This document shows positions 1 through 7,255 of a DNA stretch of 11,414 nt, piece after piece (the first letter of the stretch is position 1; the number at the start of each line of letters is the position of its first letter). Origin of the DNA: Hemicentrotus pulcherrimus. Its lineage: Eukaryota > Echinodermata > Echinoidea > Camarodonta > Strongylocentrotidae. A program made the translations under genes and the position numbers. The DNA lies in assembly GCA_003118195.1 (NCBI GenBank), contig BEXV01000808.1, forward strand, positions 65,354 through 76,767. Direction: 5' to 3'. The notes beneath the pieces are model-generated. The model was given only the letters and a program-made list of their open reading frames with translations. It was not told where the DNA came from and did no database searches.

Positions 1-439
1 AAAGGGGTGGAGAATTGTTTGTTAATATCTTTTCTGATTATAACGAAGTAAAATGTTTTATGGAAAAAACATTAAATATTTGGAAGAAAGCATTGTAAAT
101 AAAACTTCTAAGAAGAAACATGAGAATTGAATTACAGTGAACACCAAAGTAAGGGTACTTAAGGGTAATAAATAAGAAGTAGGCCTAATATCATGTACAT
201 CCTTAGAGGCTGAAATTGTGAATATGTAGGCAAACAATACTTTTTGGTTGAGGGCAGCACAAAATTTCCCCCTCCCACATTTTTCCTGTTGTATTTGTTC
301 CATTCTATCCATCTCTTGCATCGATCAAGTGTCCTTTGGGGAGGAAGAGTGTCAACGTTGAGTTCTGAAAGGAAAATATTTACAGTGCATTATGTTGGGT
401 GATGCCGAATATGTTTGTTATTCCTGGCGTTGGGTTTGC
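1..439. other. AT-rich non-coding sequence, no gene seen
   Basis: This stretch holds short homopolymer runs and AT-rich unique sequence. An antisense open frame of 87 codons (58-321) has no recognisable domain and a composition expected of random AT-rich DNA. The word AGGCCTA near 181-187 and the nearby ATGTACAT are short self-complementary words that I associate with marine invertebrate DNA. I see no promoter, splice-flanked exon or repeat element that I could name. Confidence 0.6.
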
Positions 440-860
440 TAACAGGCCAACGATACCCCCATCCTCGCCCGTTCTTCCATATGATGCCTGCCCCCTCTGG
501 GAATTCCTAGGTGTTTTCCGAGGCAGGTTCCCCGCGAAACCCTACGGACGCGAAGTGAGCGCATTCTTGTGTCCCCTCTCGCATGTTCACGCATGCTAAT
601 CGTTGGGCAGCGGAGCCCCGGGTGGCTTGGCCGTCAGCCATTAGGCGCCGGGATGTGCATCGTGGGATTCAGATCCCCTCATGAGGGCTTGCAGCGTAGA
701 GATCGGAGGTGAGAGGGTGGAAAGGAGAGGTGCGGGCGCGAACGCAGGGCACTCTGCACGTAGAATGTGGGAGAGTGTAAACGGGAATCAATAACCCATT
801 CTCGGAGAATGGATTTCTGATTTTACATGCTCCGTCAAGGGGATAAGAAGTGCGTAAGAG
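440..860. promoter_or_regulatory. Candidate cis-regulatory island A (GC-balanced, dyad-rich)
   Basis: Base composition changes sharply from AT-rich flanks to mixed, non-repetitive sequence. Visible words include a kappaB-like GGGAATTCC (499-507), an octamer variant ATGCTAAT (593-600), a near-Su(H) CGTGGGAT (661-668), a 12-bp perfect palindrome CCCTCATGAGGG (676-687) and a 17-bp palindrome with one central base (796-812). Short open frames on both strands (399-599 plus, 669-884 minus) match no family I know. A regulatory role is an inference from composition and motif density. A diverged old transposon or a small exon cannot be excluded. Confidence 0.3.
796..812. repeat. 17-bp perfect palindrome
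   Basis: The sequence reads CCATTCTC, then a single G, then GAGAATGG: two 8-bp arms around one central base. By my rough estimate about 0.35 such arm pairs with a spacer of 0-1 are expected by chance in 11.4 kb. It could be a binding site for a symmetric dimer, or simply chance. Confidence 0.85.
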
Positions 861-1319
861 CATGTCTTGCAAGTTGTGTATCAAATTGGCAACTCTTTTC
901 CATGTTCATAAGATATTATGTGTCATACCGGTAGTCTAAAATTAGAAATATTTTCCTTTGAATAAATTAATCCCTTCCATGTATGTACCACTTTCATTCT
1001 TTCATTTTGCACAAATATTTTTTTTGTAGTCTTAGGTTATAGAACATTGTTTATACTAAGATGTGTTTATCTTTTCAATACAACATTTAAAGGGCCAAAG
1101 CATTATTTTTGTTACAAAGTGGTGTTTAAAAAAAAATTGTTCTTTTTCATGTAATTAACCACCATTTATTTATGAAAAAAAAATAATCAACATTCACACA
1201 CAGAAAAAAGACTACCTATGATTTTAAAAAGAAAGGAAGAGAAAAGAAAAGAATAATAATAAGAGAATTTTTTAAAATTATTATGAAGGACAAAACAAAA
1301 TATTTTGACTGGAAGCCAT
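861..1319. other. AT-rich non-coding sequence with purine-rich patch
   Basis: The sequence is unique and AT-rich, with several A or T runs. A purine-rich segment at about 1226-1265 is made mostly of GAAAGGAAGAGAAAAG-type sequence and leads into a short AAT repeat. The AAT repeat and a downstream ATTATTA can pair over a short distance, as expected of AT-rich simple sequence. I see no gene. Confidence 0.6.
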
Positions 1320-1560
1320 TAATTCAGCCTATATTCCAAAGTGCGATGAGGTGTGTTCTCGCATGTGCCACATAAATATTTTATGGCACGTTAGTCTGCC
1401 TGATCGTACACCGTTTATTTAGCTGCAGTCTCGCCCAGGCTTAAATTATCAATTACCAACTGGCTTCTAGCTAACGTGAGCTGGAAAATTACGCTCATAC
1501 CAGTAATCGTCACGATTCTCCCATTAAAAGGAGTTTTAGGGAAGTGAAACGATTGTCCTA
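1320..1560. promoter_or_regulatory. Candidate cis-regulatory island B
   Basis: This is a less AT-biased, non-repetitive segment. It includes a T-box half-site-like AGGTGTG (1349-1355), an imperfect inverted repeat with GTGCC/GGCAC ends around an AT-rich core (1365-1389), homeodomain-like CAATTACC, and a 12/14 palindrome AGCTAACGTGAGCT (1469-1482) centred on ACGT. There is no coding signal. Function is inferred only from composition and word content. Confidence 0.22.
1365..1389. repeat. Imperfect hairpin with AT-rich core
   Basis: GTGCC (1365-1369) pairs with GGCAC (1385-1389), and ATAAA (1372-1376) with TTTAT (1380-1384). Two unpaired bases (1370-1371) lie on the left side and the loop is 3 nt. 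The core TTTATGG also resembles a posterior Hox/Cdx site. Either reading is tentative. Confidence 0.7.
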
Positions 1561-2579
1561 TCTCTATTTTGAGCTCTGTGCTCTACATTTCAGAGTCTCA
1601 TGAATAAGACATCAAATACGCAAATGTGACTATAGTAAGACTATAAATTACTAATGTGTTAAGCTATGGTTCATGCTTTCTTCCAAAATATCGCAAACTT
1701 GCTTGAACATGTTTAATACCACTTAACAAATTCACTACACAGAAATGCATGTGTGGGGATCGTTTATGATTGATTGATGAATTAAGAGAAAACAAAGTAA
1801 AAGACCTTCAGATGGAAACGTGCAGAGATAGTTCAAGGGAGCTACTCAATCTACTCTATTAATTTGTGAAAATGGATAGCGGATGGAGGGTGTGTGGGGT
1901 TGTTGTCAAGGCAGAGCTCACCAATCCATACATTGATTGTCCTTGGGTTAGGATGTATAATCAATATGTCCCCGATCATATTCATTAATGTTTGAATAGT
2001 ATCGATGTATCAGAGTGACAAAAAGGCCTTGATTCCTGCCAGGAATGACAGATATTTTATTTGCAGAGGTGAAGATACGAAGGAGTAATTTTCATGGGAA
2101 ATTACTTTTATGAACATGAATATTTGATGAGCACTAGTAAAATACTAGTAGATTCATGAAATGCCTTGATCCATGCTAAAAATTTGTTTGTTTGTTGTTG
2201 TTGTTTTTTGTGGAAAAAGGGGGGGGGGGTTGGCATGGTAGTGACAAAAATTGATAATGACAATGTAAGGTAACATTTTGCAAAAAAATAACAATTCATG
2301 GAGGTATTTGTGATCAATGATTTCAGTTGAGTTTTTATTCTCTCTAATCTCTAATAAAAAAAAGCTCTAGAATGATTTGAAATAAACATGAAACAAAAAA
2401 AAAGTATCTGAGTGCATAAACTGTTCCCCACTCTATAACAATGAGAATCACAACATCATCAACATTGCTTGAAAAGTTTTACTTCTTCTACAGTCCTCTA
2501 CATGTAGATGTCTATTTATTTACACAAAAGAAAAAAAGCCCCTTGTTTACGCTCACAGTTGCATTTTCAACCATCTAGA
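1561..2579. other. AT-rich non-coding sequence, no gene seen
   Basis: The stretch has short simple sequence, including a TGAT triplet-of-tetramers (1767-1780) that also matches a Pbx-like TGATTGAT, a GTTT/GTT-rich patch ending in poly-G, A-runs near 2356 and 2394, and a 12-bp palindrome TCTACATGTAGA (2497-2508). An antisense frame at 2108-2317 runs through the low-complexity patch and is not a credible gene. Confidence 0.6.
2182..2229 (+). repeat. GTTT/GTT low-complexity patch ending in G11
   Basis: A GTTTG/GTT repeat is followed by T6, A5 and an uninterrupted run of eleven G residues (2219-2229). Long G-runs are uncommon in AT-rich animal DNA and tend to vary in length between alleles and to be misread in sequencing. 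Confidence 0.9.
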
Positions 2580-2970
2580 ATAGATCACCAAGTCAATTAT
2601 CATCAGAAGGCTAACAAGTCGTAACAGCCCTGTGCAAAGTTAGCAGGGAAGTAGCCGCTGTCCGCGGATGGACCTGCCTCCGTGAATTACAGACGACCGG
2701 TCTATAATTTGTAGGGTATCGGCATTGTGCGGTCCAGTAATGGTGCAGAGTTGATGAGGAGACACGATGCACTCCTTTTGTTGGTCAACCTTGCGCTCGC
2801 GCCTCATTAAGCAAATGAGAGCAGTGGAAAGGAAAGAGGTGGGGCACTTGAGTATTTTCTCTTTGCTTTGGCCTTGGATAGGCCACTGGGCAGTTGTCTT
2901 TCAAAAATAATGGCTAAGACTGCTGCGGCGGGGGCTATGGTCCTGCTAGTTTGCCAATGCTTATTGGCAC
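2580..2970. promoter_or_regulatory. Candidate cis-regulatory island C
   Basis: This is a GC-balanced, non-repetitive block directly upstream of the SINE. Words seen include TCCGCGGA (2661-2668), GACCGGTC (2695-2702, Grainyhead/CP2-like) nested in AGAC...GTCT, a Sox-like CTTTTGT, an adjoining TCATTAAGCAAATGAG segment that mixes homeodomain and POU-like elements, and a dyad of CCAAT cores at 2952-2969. There is no open frame worth calling. The regulatory reading is an inference; the density of distinct motif-like words makes this one of the better candidates in the window. Confidence 0.3.
2952..2969. repeat. Head-to-head CCAAT dyad
   Basis: TGCCAAT (2952-2958) and ATTGGCA (2963-2969) are perfect 7-bp inverted copies separated by GCTT. 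Each arm carries a CCAAT core (NF-Y type) and a GCCAA NFI-type half site. It lies about 12 bp before the start of the SINE. Confidence 0.8.
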
Positions 2971-2981
2971 AGATGTGTGAA

Positions 2982-3130
2982 GGGGGCGTGATGGCACAGT
3001 GGTTGATCAGTAATCATAATTAGGTGGTTCCAGGTTCAAATCCACATTGATCCTCAATAGGAGGTCCTGAGATATGATGTGAAGCGTTGTAACAGTTGGA
3101 TAAATAAACATCTGCAAGGCCAACACCAAT
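2982..3130 (+). mobile_element. tRNA-derived SINE (partial or diverged)
   Basis: The element contains an RNA polymerase III A box TGGCACAGTGG (2992-3002) and a B box GGTTCAAATCC (3033-3043), about 41 bp apart start to start, as in tRNA genes. It is not a working tRNA: the expected T-stem around the TTCAAAT loop keeps only its two inner G-C pairs, and I find no matching acceptor stem. SINEs keep the internal promoter and add an unrelated tail; the sequence after the B box to about 3130 is probably that tail, though I could not fix its end. No clear target-site duplication was found, so the outer boundaries are approximate. Family name unknown. Confidence 0.65.
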
Positions 3131-3519
3131 TATGCACTTTGTTATTACACAGTGCAGATACAGCTACTTCTATATAATGATATAACACCAAAGATCTAAG
3201 GTGTTAGCCTCAGTGGCTTATGGAACTTTTCAAATCAATCAAATTATGAAAGATCACATCAAAATGTTTTGGTGAAAGAAATGTGTGACAAGGAATCATT
3301 CTAAGCAGCTCTTAAGAATGAAATAGTATCTAGACGTTGATAACTAGGAATGAAATTGAGATATGCCAAGAATGGAAAGACAAAGTGAGAAAAGCAGAGG
3401 AGAAGCGAGTGAAAGAAAGGGATGTAGAGTCAGAGAATGGGGATCAGACCGCTGGATGTAAGCATTGATGAACGGATGGATGGATGGAGAGATGGAAAAG
3501 ATTAATTTCTCCCAGTTTT
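3131..3519. other. AT- and purine-rich non-coding sequence
   Basis: This stretch contains a 7-bp dyad TAACACC/GGTGTTA (3183-3189 and 3200-3206), a long purine-rich stretch on the plus strand (about 3368-3425) and a GGAT tetranucleotide repeat. I see no gene. Confidence 0.6.
3473..3490 (+). repeat. GGAT tetranucleotide microsatellite
   Basis: About four consecutive GGAT/TGGA units are followed by purine-rich sequence. The complementary CCAT unit is repeated at 6892-6915, so the same tetramer occurs on opposite strands at two places in the window. Confidence 0.85.
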
Positions 3520-3740
3520 CCCTCTCAGCATGTCATGCGCGCATTCAATCTCAACCCTTTTAGCAAGCCCCGCTGGTTTTGAATGGGCTTCAAGCAGCAC
3601 GGGCGGAAAGAGAAAGGCCCCTGCCTACCCCCATGGCCTTTCGTCCGCATCACCCCTTCCAGTAACCAGAGCGCAAGGTGCAAGGGAGCATCTATAGGAG
3701 GGGTCCGGAGGAAGGGGATTCTTTTTCATACTCCAATTCA
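3520..3740. promoter_or_regulatory. Candidate cis-regulatory island D
   Basis: This short GC-richer block begins with a 10-bp palindrome ATGCGCGCAT (3535-3544) and continues with C-rich, non-repetitive sequence. A plus-strand frame of 63 codons (3583-3774) is open across it, basic in composition and without any motif I recognise. The block could be a small regulatory element or a fragment of a degraded element. Evidence is limited to composition. Confidence 0.2.
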
Positions 3741-3837
3741 CATTGTTTTGATTGAGAATCGCCAGCTTTATTAAGTTTCATTAACATTTGAAACTGTGTG
3801 TAGTGACCTATGACAGTAGTTTTCATCTTTTAAGCTG

Positions 3838-3990
3838 GGTATATAGTGCATCTATATAATGGCGCCTGGCTGGAATACTCCCCAGGGAGTGGAGAATGGG
3901 CACACATTGTGTGCGGGCGAGCTTGAATCCCATGACCGGGGTAATGATATATCTATAAAGCACTTAGAGATCTTTACAGAATAGAATACA
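3838..3990 (+). mobile_element. SINE-like interspersed repeat, diverged
   Basis: The segment has the layout of a short interspersed repeat. A structured GC-rich head carries two adjacent dyads (ACTCCC/GGGAGT at 3877-3890 and GCACACA/TGTGTGC at 3900-3914). A B-box-like AGCTTGAATCC follows at about 3926-3936, and then an AT-rich tail with TATAAAGCACTTAGAGA. I recall similar wording (CCATGACCGGGGTAAT followed by a TAAAGCGCTT-type tail) from repeats in marine invertebrate genomes, but that is from memory and unverified. No clear A box is visible, so the copy is either degraded or not tRNA-derived. Confidence 0.45.
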
Positions 3991-4299
3991 GAAGGAGTGG
4001 AAACGGTGCACTTGGTTCATAATTGTGAGATCTTTAAGTGGTTACAGATATATGTTTTTCAAATTACTTCTGAAATTACTTTCATATGTCTCTAATATTT
4101 CTAAGGTATTCTGGCAAGATATTCCATAAAACGGTGCAAAATTTTATGAACTAATTTCCTTCTCGCTCTCAGTTGACAAACCGATAAGTTGCAAATGTCT
4201 TTTTTTCAATGAATATGGTGTCAGTTTAAAAGCCAAAAGGGAGGTAACTCTAACTCTTTCTTTAAAGTGTGTGAATTAAAAGCCCTCCTTCCTCTCAAC
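3991..4299. other. AT-rich non-coding sequence
   Basis: Apart from a GAGATCTTTA word shared by 3967-3976 and 4027-4036, possibly a remnant of the adjoining repeat tail, I see nothing that can be named in this interval. Confidence 0.55.
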
Positions 4300-4770
4300 A
4301 GACAATAGAGTGCTGAATGTGTGTGATAAGCATTGACGAGGCAGCAAGAAAGTATGCCTCTCTCGCTTGCAAACAGATCATGAGTTTCATACAGGGTGTA
4401 CTAGCCTCGATCCATTGATGAGTATGATTTCAGATGTCCAATCTCCTCCTTTGTTTCCTTTTTGTGTGTTAATCAGGAAGCCGTCAGCAGCCGTAGTCCC
4501 AGTCACCTCATTTGGTGTATTGCTTGGCTGTATATCCAACTGAGCCAATTGTGTAGTCCCACTGGGCTCGTATTGTGTCCTGCCCAGCATGGCGCAGCTC
4601 GCCTCAAGCCAACGCTCCCAGATGAAATGCAATTTTTAGAAAATGTCTTTTGGATGTACCAGTGGTGTTCTGGCTTGACCATTCATTCTTGGTAATTTGG
4701 TCAGTTGATTTGCGACGGCTTACCACGGCCCACCCGAGGGTTCGATTAATTGCAAGCATCATCCTCAAAG
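4300..4770. promoter_or_regulatory. Candidate cis-regulatory island E
   Basis: This is a GC-balanced, non-repetitive block. It contains a GATA word (4323-4328), a 9-bp direct repeat GTAGTCCCA (4493-4501 and 4553-4561, 60 bp apart), inverted TTGGCT/AGCCAA (4524-4529 and 4543-4548), and, just beyond its end, a TCF-like palindrome AAAGATCTTT (4767-4776). Both strands are open across 4462-4632, for 77 and 81 codon frames, which is unusual here but gives no protein family I recognise. Coding exon, regulatory module and chance remain possible; I slightly favour regulatory. Confidence 0.25.
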
Positions 4771-5569
4771 ATCTTTCAGAAAAAAAAAGAAGTAAAAAAA
4801 ATAGGAAGGCGTAAAGCTTTCCATCCTTTCCAATAAATAATGAGTTACATAGGGAGTAGGAACATGTTCTGCAGGAAAACATCTGCAAAGGAATAGAGAT
4901 TCTAGTCAAACATTGATTTTGTATGAGGTGTTGCCAATGACTGTAGGTATTATCTGTAGTCATTGATTATCTGCTAAAGTGAGAAACATTGATTTAGTTG
5001 ATGGATGAATGATGGTGATTCTTTCTATTTTTCGCCAAAATTTAACTTTAGCCCGTTATTGTGCATTTTGTCAACAACTGACTTTGAAACAGTATGAGAA
5101 TTTGATGGTGGGTAGAAGGAAAAAGTAGCCTTCCAATATTCTTGATTAAAAACATTCATTGTATGGTATTTTTTTGATAGGACGTTTTGTTTTAAACAAT
5201 ATTGATTATCGTGTAAACATGCCTAGTTGCTTTGATGTAGAGATTACAGGAGGAAGATGGAGAATTGAAAAAAATATAGAAAGATTTACAGCTTTGCAAC
5301 ACAACCGTATTCAATCACTTAAAATTGCAAATGGGGGCAAACTAATCATGTAAGGTCTTGAAATGGAAGCTTCTTGAAGCATCTCTCCATTCTTCTTGAT
5401 CAATCTTGAAATCAATGCCCTTTTCTCATGCAAATAATGCCCCAGGGGTCAGCTTTTTGTCCATCTGAAATTATTCCATTTTTTTAAAATCCAAGAGTAA
5501 CGTTTGATATCTTGATTTGTTTAAATCATGTTTTTGAAGGACTGCTCATGAGATGTGAAAACAGATCGC
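4771..5569. other. AT-rich non-coding sequence, no gene seen
   Basis: The stretch includes an A-rich patch (about 4780-4802) and otherwise unique AT-rich sequence. Small open frames at 5159-5353 (plus) and 4604-4963 (minus, 119 codons, the longest in the window) show no domain, signal peptide or repeat that I can identify. Confidence 0.6.
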
Positions 5570-5637
5570 AACGTATTAGCCTTTCAGAGTAAGAATGAAC
5601 AGCGAGGGATACGACGATTATTGAAACTGCAGACGCG

Positions 5638-5670
5638 AAGTCTGGCCTCCGATCAATCCGATCCAGACTT
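5638..5670. repeat. 8-bp inverted repeat enclosing a 7-bp direct repeat
   Basis: AAGTCTGG (5638-5645) and CCAGACTT (5663-5670) are perfect inverted copies with a 17-nt spacer. Within the spacer, and running one base into the right arm, TCCGATC occurs twice (5648-5654 and 5657-5663), separated by AA. The arms carry GTCT and AGAC, the core of Smad-binding elements. Confidence 0.85.
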
Positions 5671-5849
5671 TGCCCGGAGTAGGGGCAGCAGGAAGACGGA
5701 TTCCTGTATGATTCTATTGATATGATTCGCCTATGTTTTAATACCCCTGACATATTCAATTGAGCTAATGGACATACTTAGTTAATCGCCGCGGTTCTGT
5801 GCATTATGTGGAACGTAGCGGATAGGGGAATGAGCTCCTTTTTTTTTAA

Positions 5850-5877
5850 CGCCAATATGCAAAATTTCATGTTGGCG
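5850..5877. repeat. 10-bp hairpin with 8-nt loop
   Basis: CGCCAATATG (5850-5859) pairs with CATGTTGGCG (5868-5877) with nine Watson-Crick pairs and one T/G wobble. The loop CAAAATTT is 5860-5867. Confidence 0.88.
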
Positions 5878-5889
5878 GTGAAACCAATC

Positions 5890-5914
5890 AATTGTATGTG
5901 GGCTGCATACAATT
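5890..5914. repeat. 9-bp perfect hairpin with 7-nt loop
   Basis: AATTGTATG (5890-5898) and CATACAATT (5906-5914) are exact inverted copies around TGGGCTG. The element begins 12 bp after the end of the preceding hairpin. Confidence 0.9.
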
Positions 5915-6054
5915 ACTAAGTCCGAGGGTGCTTTGGAAGGGACAGGAAGCATTGTTTCATTTTTATGTTGGAATTCATCAATTTTAGCGTTCAGGCTATG
6001 GTGTGAGAATGTGAGATGTAGCAAGATATTTGTAAACATGCATGGATGTTTGAT

Positions 6055-6210
6055 GAAATAAATGAACAAACAAATGACTTAGTTAATGAATTAACCTATA
6101 GATGAGTGAATGAATTCATCTTTGAATAAAACAAATAAAATCTGAAGAAATTAAAACAAAATCATCTGATGAATTAAGAAACAAATTAATTCATGAACAA
6201 AGTTTTCAAC
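6055..6210. repeat. Degenerate ATGAAT/ACAAA low-complexity stretch
   Basis: The plus strand is rich in loosely repeated AATGAA, ACAAA and GAATTC-type words without a fixed period. A palindromic GTTAAT-GA-ATTAAC at 6082-6095 is one base longer in its spacer than the standard HNF1 site and probably reflects the local composition. Confidence 0.6.
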
Positions 6211-6606
6211 CATTGAAAAAAAATTATCAAGAAACTCCTCAGTAAATGCATACTTTATTATTTACAGATTATAATGCCTTTATGATTCATTTAGACTATT
6301 TGCCTATAAAGATATAAAATAATATTCAATATTTCAAATCCATGTTGAAAATGTTGAGTTATATTAGGAACGTTATGGGAAGCAAGCTACAGATGCAGTC
6401 TCATGGAATCTAATTGAAATTAAAATGGAAGATTTCTTGTATCCATATGTAGGTTAAATCCATTAAAAAAGATAACAGGTATGTAAATATGTCTTTTCTA
6501 ATATTAGGAAAATGTGGGGTTTGCATTTCTATTTTTTGTTGTTGATTTGTGACTGGTTTTAAATAGATATATCTCATGGTGTCTTACTTCATGCTATCAC
6601 ACAGAC
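6211..6606. other. AT-rich non-coding sequence
   Basis: I see only AT-rich unique sequence with short T and A runs; no gene, repeat boundary or recognisable site. Confidence 0.6.
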
Positions 6607-6916
6607 ACTCTTCTTTCTGTCTCTCTCTCTCTGTGTCTCTTTCTCTCTTTGTCTCTATGTCTCAGTCTCTCTTTCTCTCACTGATTCTTTCAGCCTTGCA
6701 TGGTCTATGTCTCTTTTTCTGTTTGTCGATCAAATATATATTTTATTGATTTTCAAGATTAACATCATTACTCTCTCTCTCTCTCTCTTTCACTCGAACT
6801 TCCTTATCTGTCTCCTCTCTCTGTCCGTCTTTCTTTGTCTCCTTTTTTCCCTCCACTTTAATGTTCCACACATTTCACACACACACCCCTCTCCATCCAT
6901 CCGTCCATCCATCCAG
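6607..6916 (+). repeat. CT-rich compound microsatellite field
   Basis: The field is pyrimidine-rich on the plus strand: a CT/TGTCT-type tract at 6607-6692 with a pure (CT)6 at 6621-6632, an AT-rich interruption, a pure (CT)9 at 6771-6788, more CT-rich sequence, a CA repeat (about 6876-6887) and CCAT units (6892-6915). The plus-strand open frame at 6707-6937 is a translation of this low-complexity DNA, not a gene. Confidence 0.92.
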
Positions 6917-6935
6917 CCCATGTCTCACGGTCCCT

Positions 6936-7255
6936 GACACAGACGGGCCACCTCCAATTTGTAAATTTAATTCCGCGGTAGTGAAATTGGTTTACTCAGG
7001 CGGGGCTTAAACCATTAATGGGCTTCTTACGCTTCCAGCCGGCATTAAAGATTGGCACTGGAACGCAGAGGTGAGCAAGTGACAGGCTCTGGAAGTGGAA
7101 CCCTGGCAACGAGGACGATGATGATGATGATGGCACGCCAGAGAAGCGCGTGAAAATCGCTTCTGCGGAATGCAATCGTGATTGGCAGGGGGATGGTATT
7201 AATGAGCTCTGGCCAAGGTGTTAATTACCTTCTGTCTTGGGATGTTAGTCCTCTT
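6936..7255. promoter_or_regulatory. Candidate cis-regulatory island G between CT and GA fields
   Basis: About 320 bp of non-repetitive, GC-balanced sequence lies between two strand-inverted simple-repeat fields. It contains inverted CCAATTT/AAATTGG (6954-6960 and 6984-6990), a homeodomain-type palindrome CCATTAATGG (7012-7021), a short GAT repeat (7117-7132), inverted AGAAGCG/CGCTTCT (7142-7148 and 7158-7164) and a TTAATTA word near its end. There is no meaningful open frame. Of all the islands this has the sharpest borders. Enhancer-like function is an inference. Confidence 0.35.
7117..7132 (+). repeat. GAT trinucleotide repeat
   Basis: Five consecutive GAT/ATG units lie inside the otherwise complex island G. 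Confidence 0.9.

Larger units (their letters stand above)
5570..5960. promoter_or_regulatory. Candidate cis-regulatory island F with three strong dyads
   Basis: This island differs from its AT-rich flanks and contains three hairpin-capable inverted repeats: 5638-5670, 5850-5877 and 5890-5914. AGAC/GTCT words of the Smad-element type occur at 5631-5634, 5640-5643 and 5665-5668. An octamer-like ATGCAAAA overlaps the second hairpin loop, and CCAAT-like words lie between the hairpins. Two antisense frames (5526-5759 and 5782-6069) are open but match nothing I know. A cis-regulatory module or a structured non-coding transcript are the two readings I find reasonable; nothing here decides between them. 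Confidence 0.33.

Noticed and set aside
590..690. Possible third SINE with A-box-like TGGCTTGGCCG and B-box-like GATTCAGATCC
   Set aside because: Both boxes deviate at key positions and no tail is visible.
2985..3060. Functional tRNA gene
   Set aside because: A and B boxes are good, but the T-stem is mostly unpaired and no acceptor stem can be formed, so a SINE or pseudo-tRNA is more likely.
3183..3206. 7-bp dyad TAACACC/GGTGTTA
   Set aside because: By rough count, more than ten 7-bp inverted pairs with loops up to 25 nt are expected by chance in this length.
4604..4963. Longest open frame in the window, 119 codons, minus strand
   Set aside because: No recognisable domain, a low-complexity FLFFLLLFF patch from an A-rich tract, and a length within what AT-rich non-coding DNA can give.
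6082..6095. HNF1-like palindrome GTTAAT-GA-ATTAAC
   Set aside because: The spacer is two bases instead of one, and the surrounding low-complexity AATGAA sequence produces such words readily.
7039..7070. Possible 32-nt micro-exon between an AG acceptor and a GTGAGC donor
   Set aside because: The splice-like words are good but short, and nothing supports coding content or partner exons.
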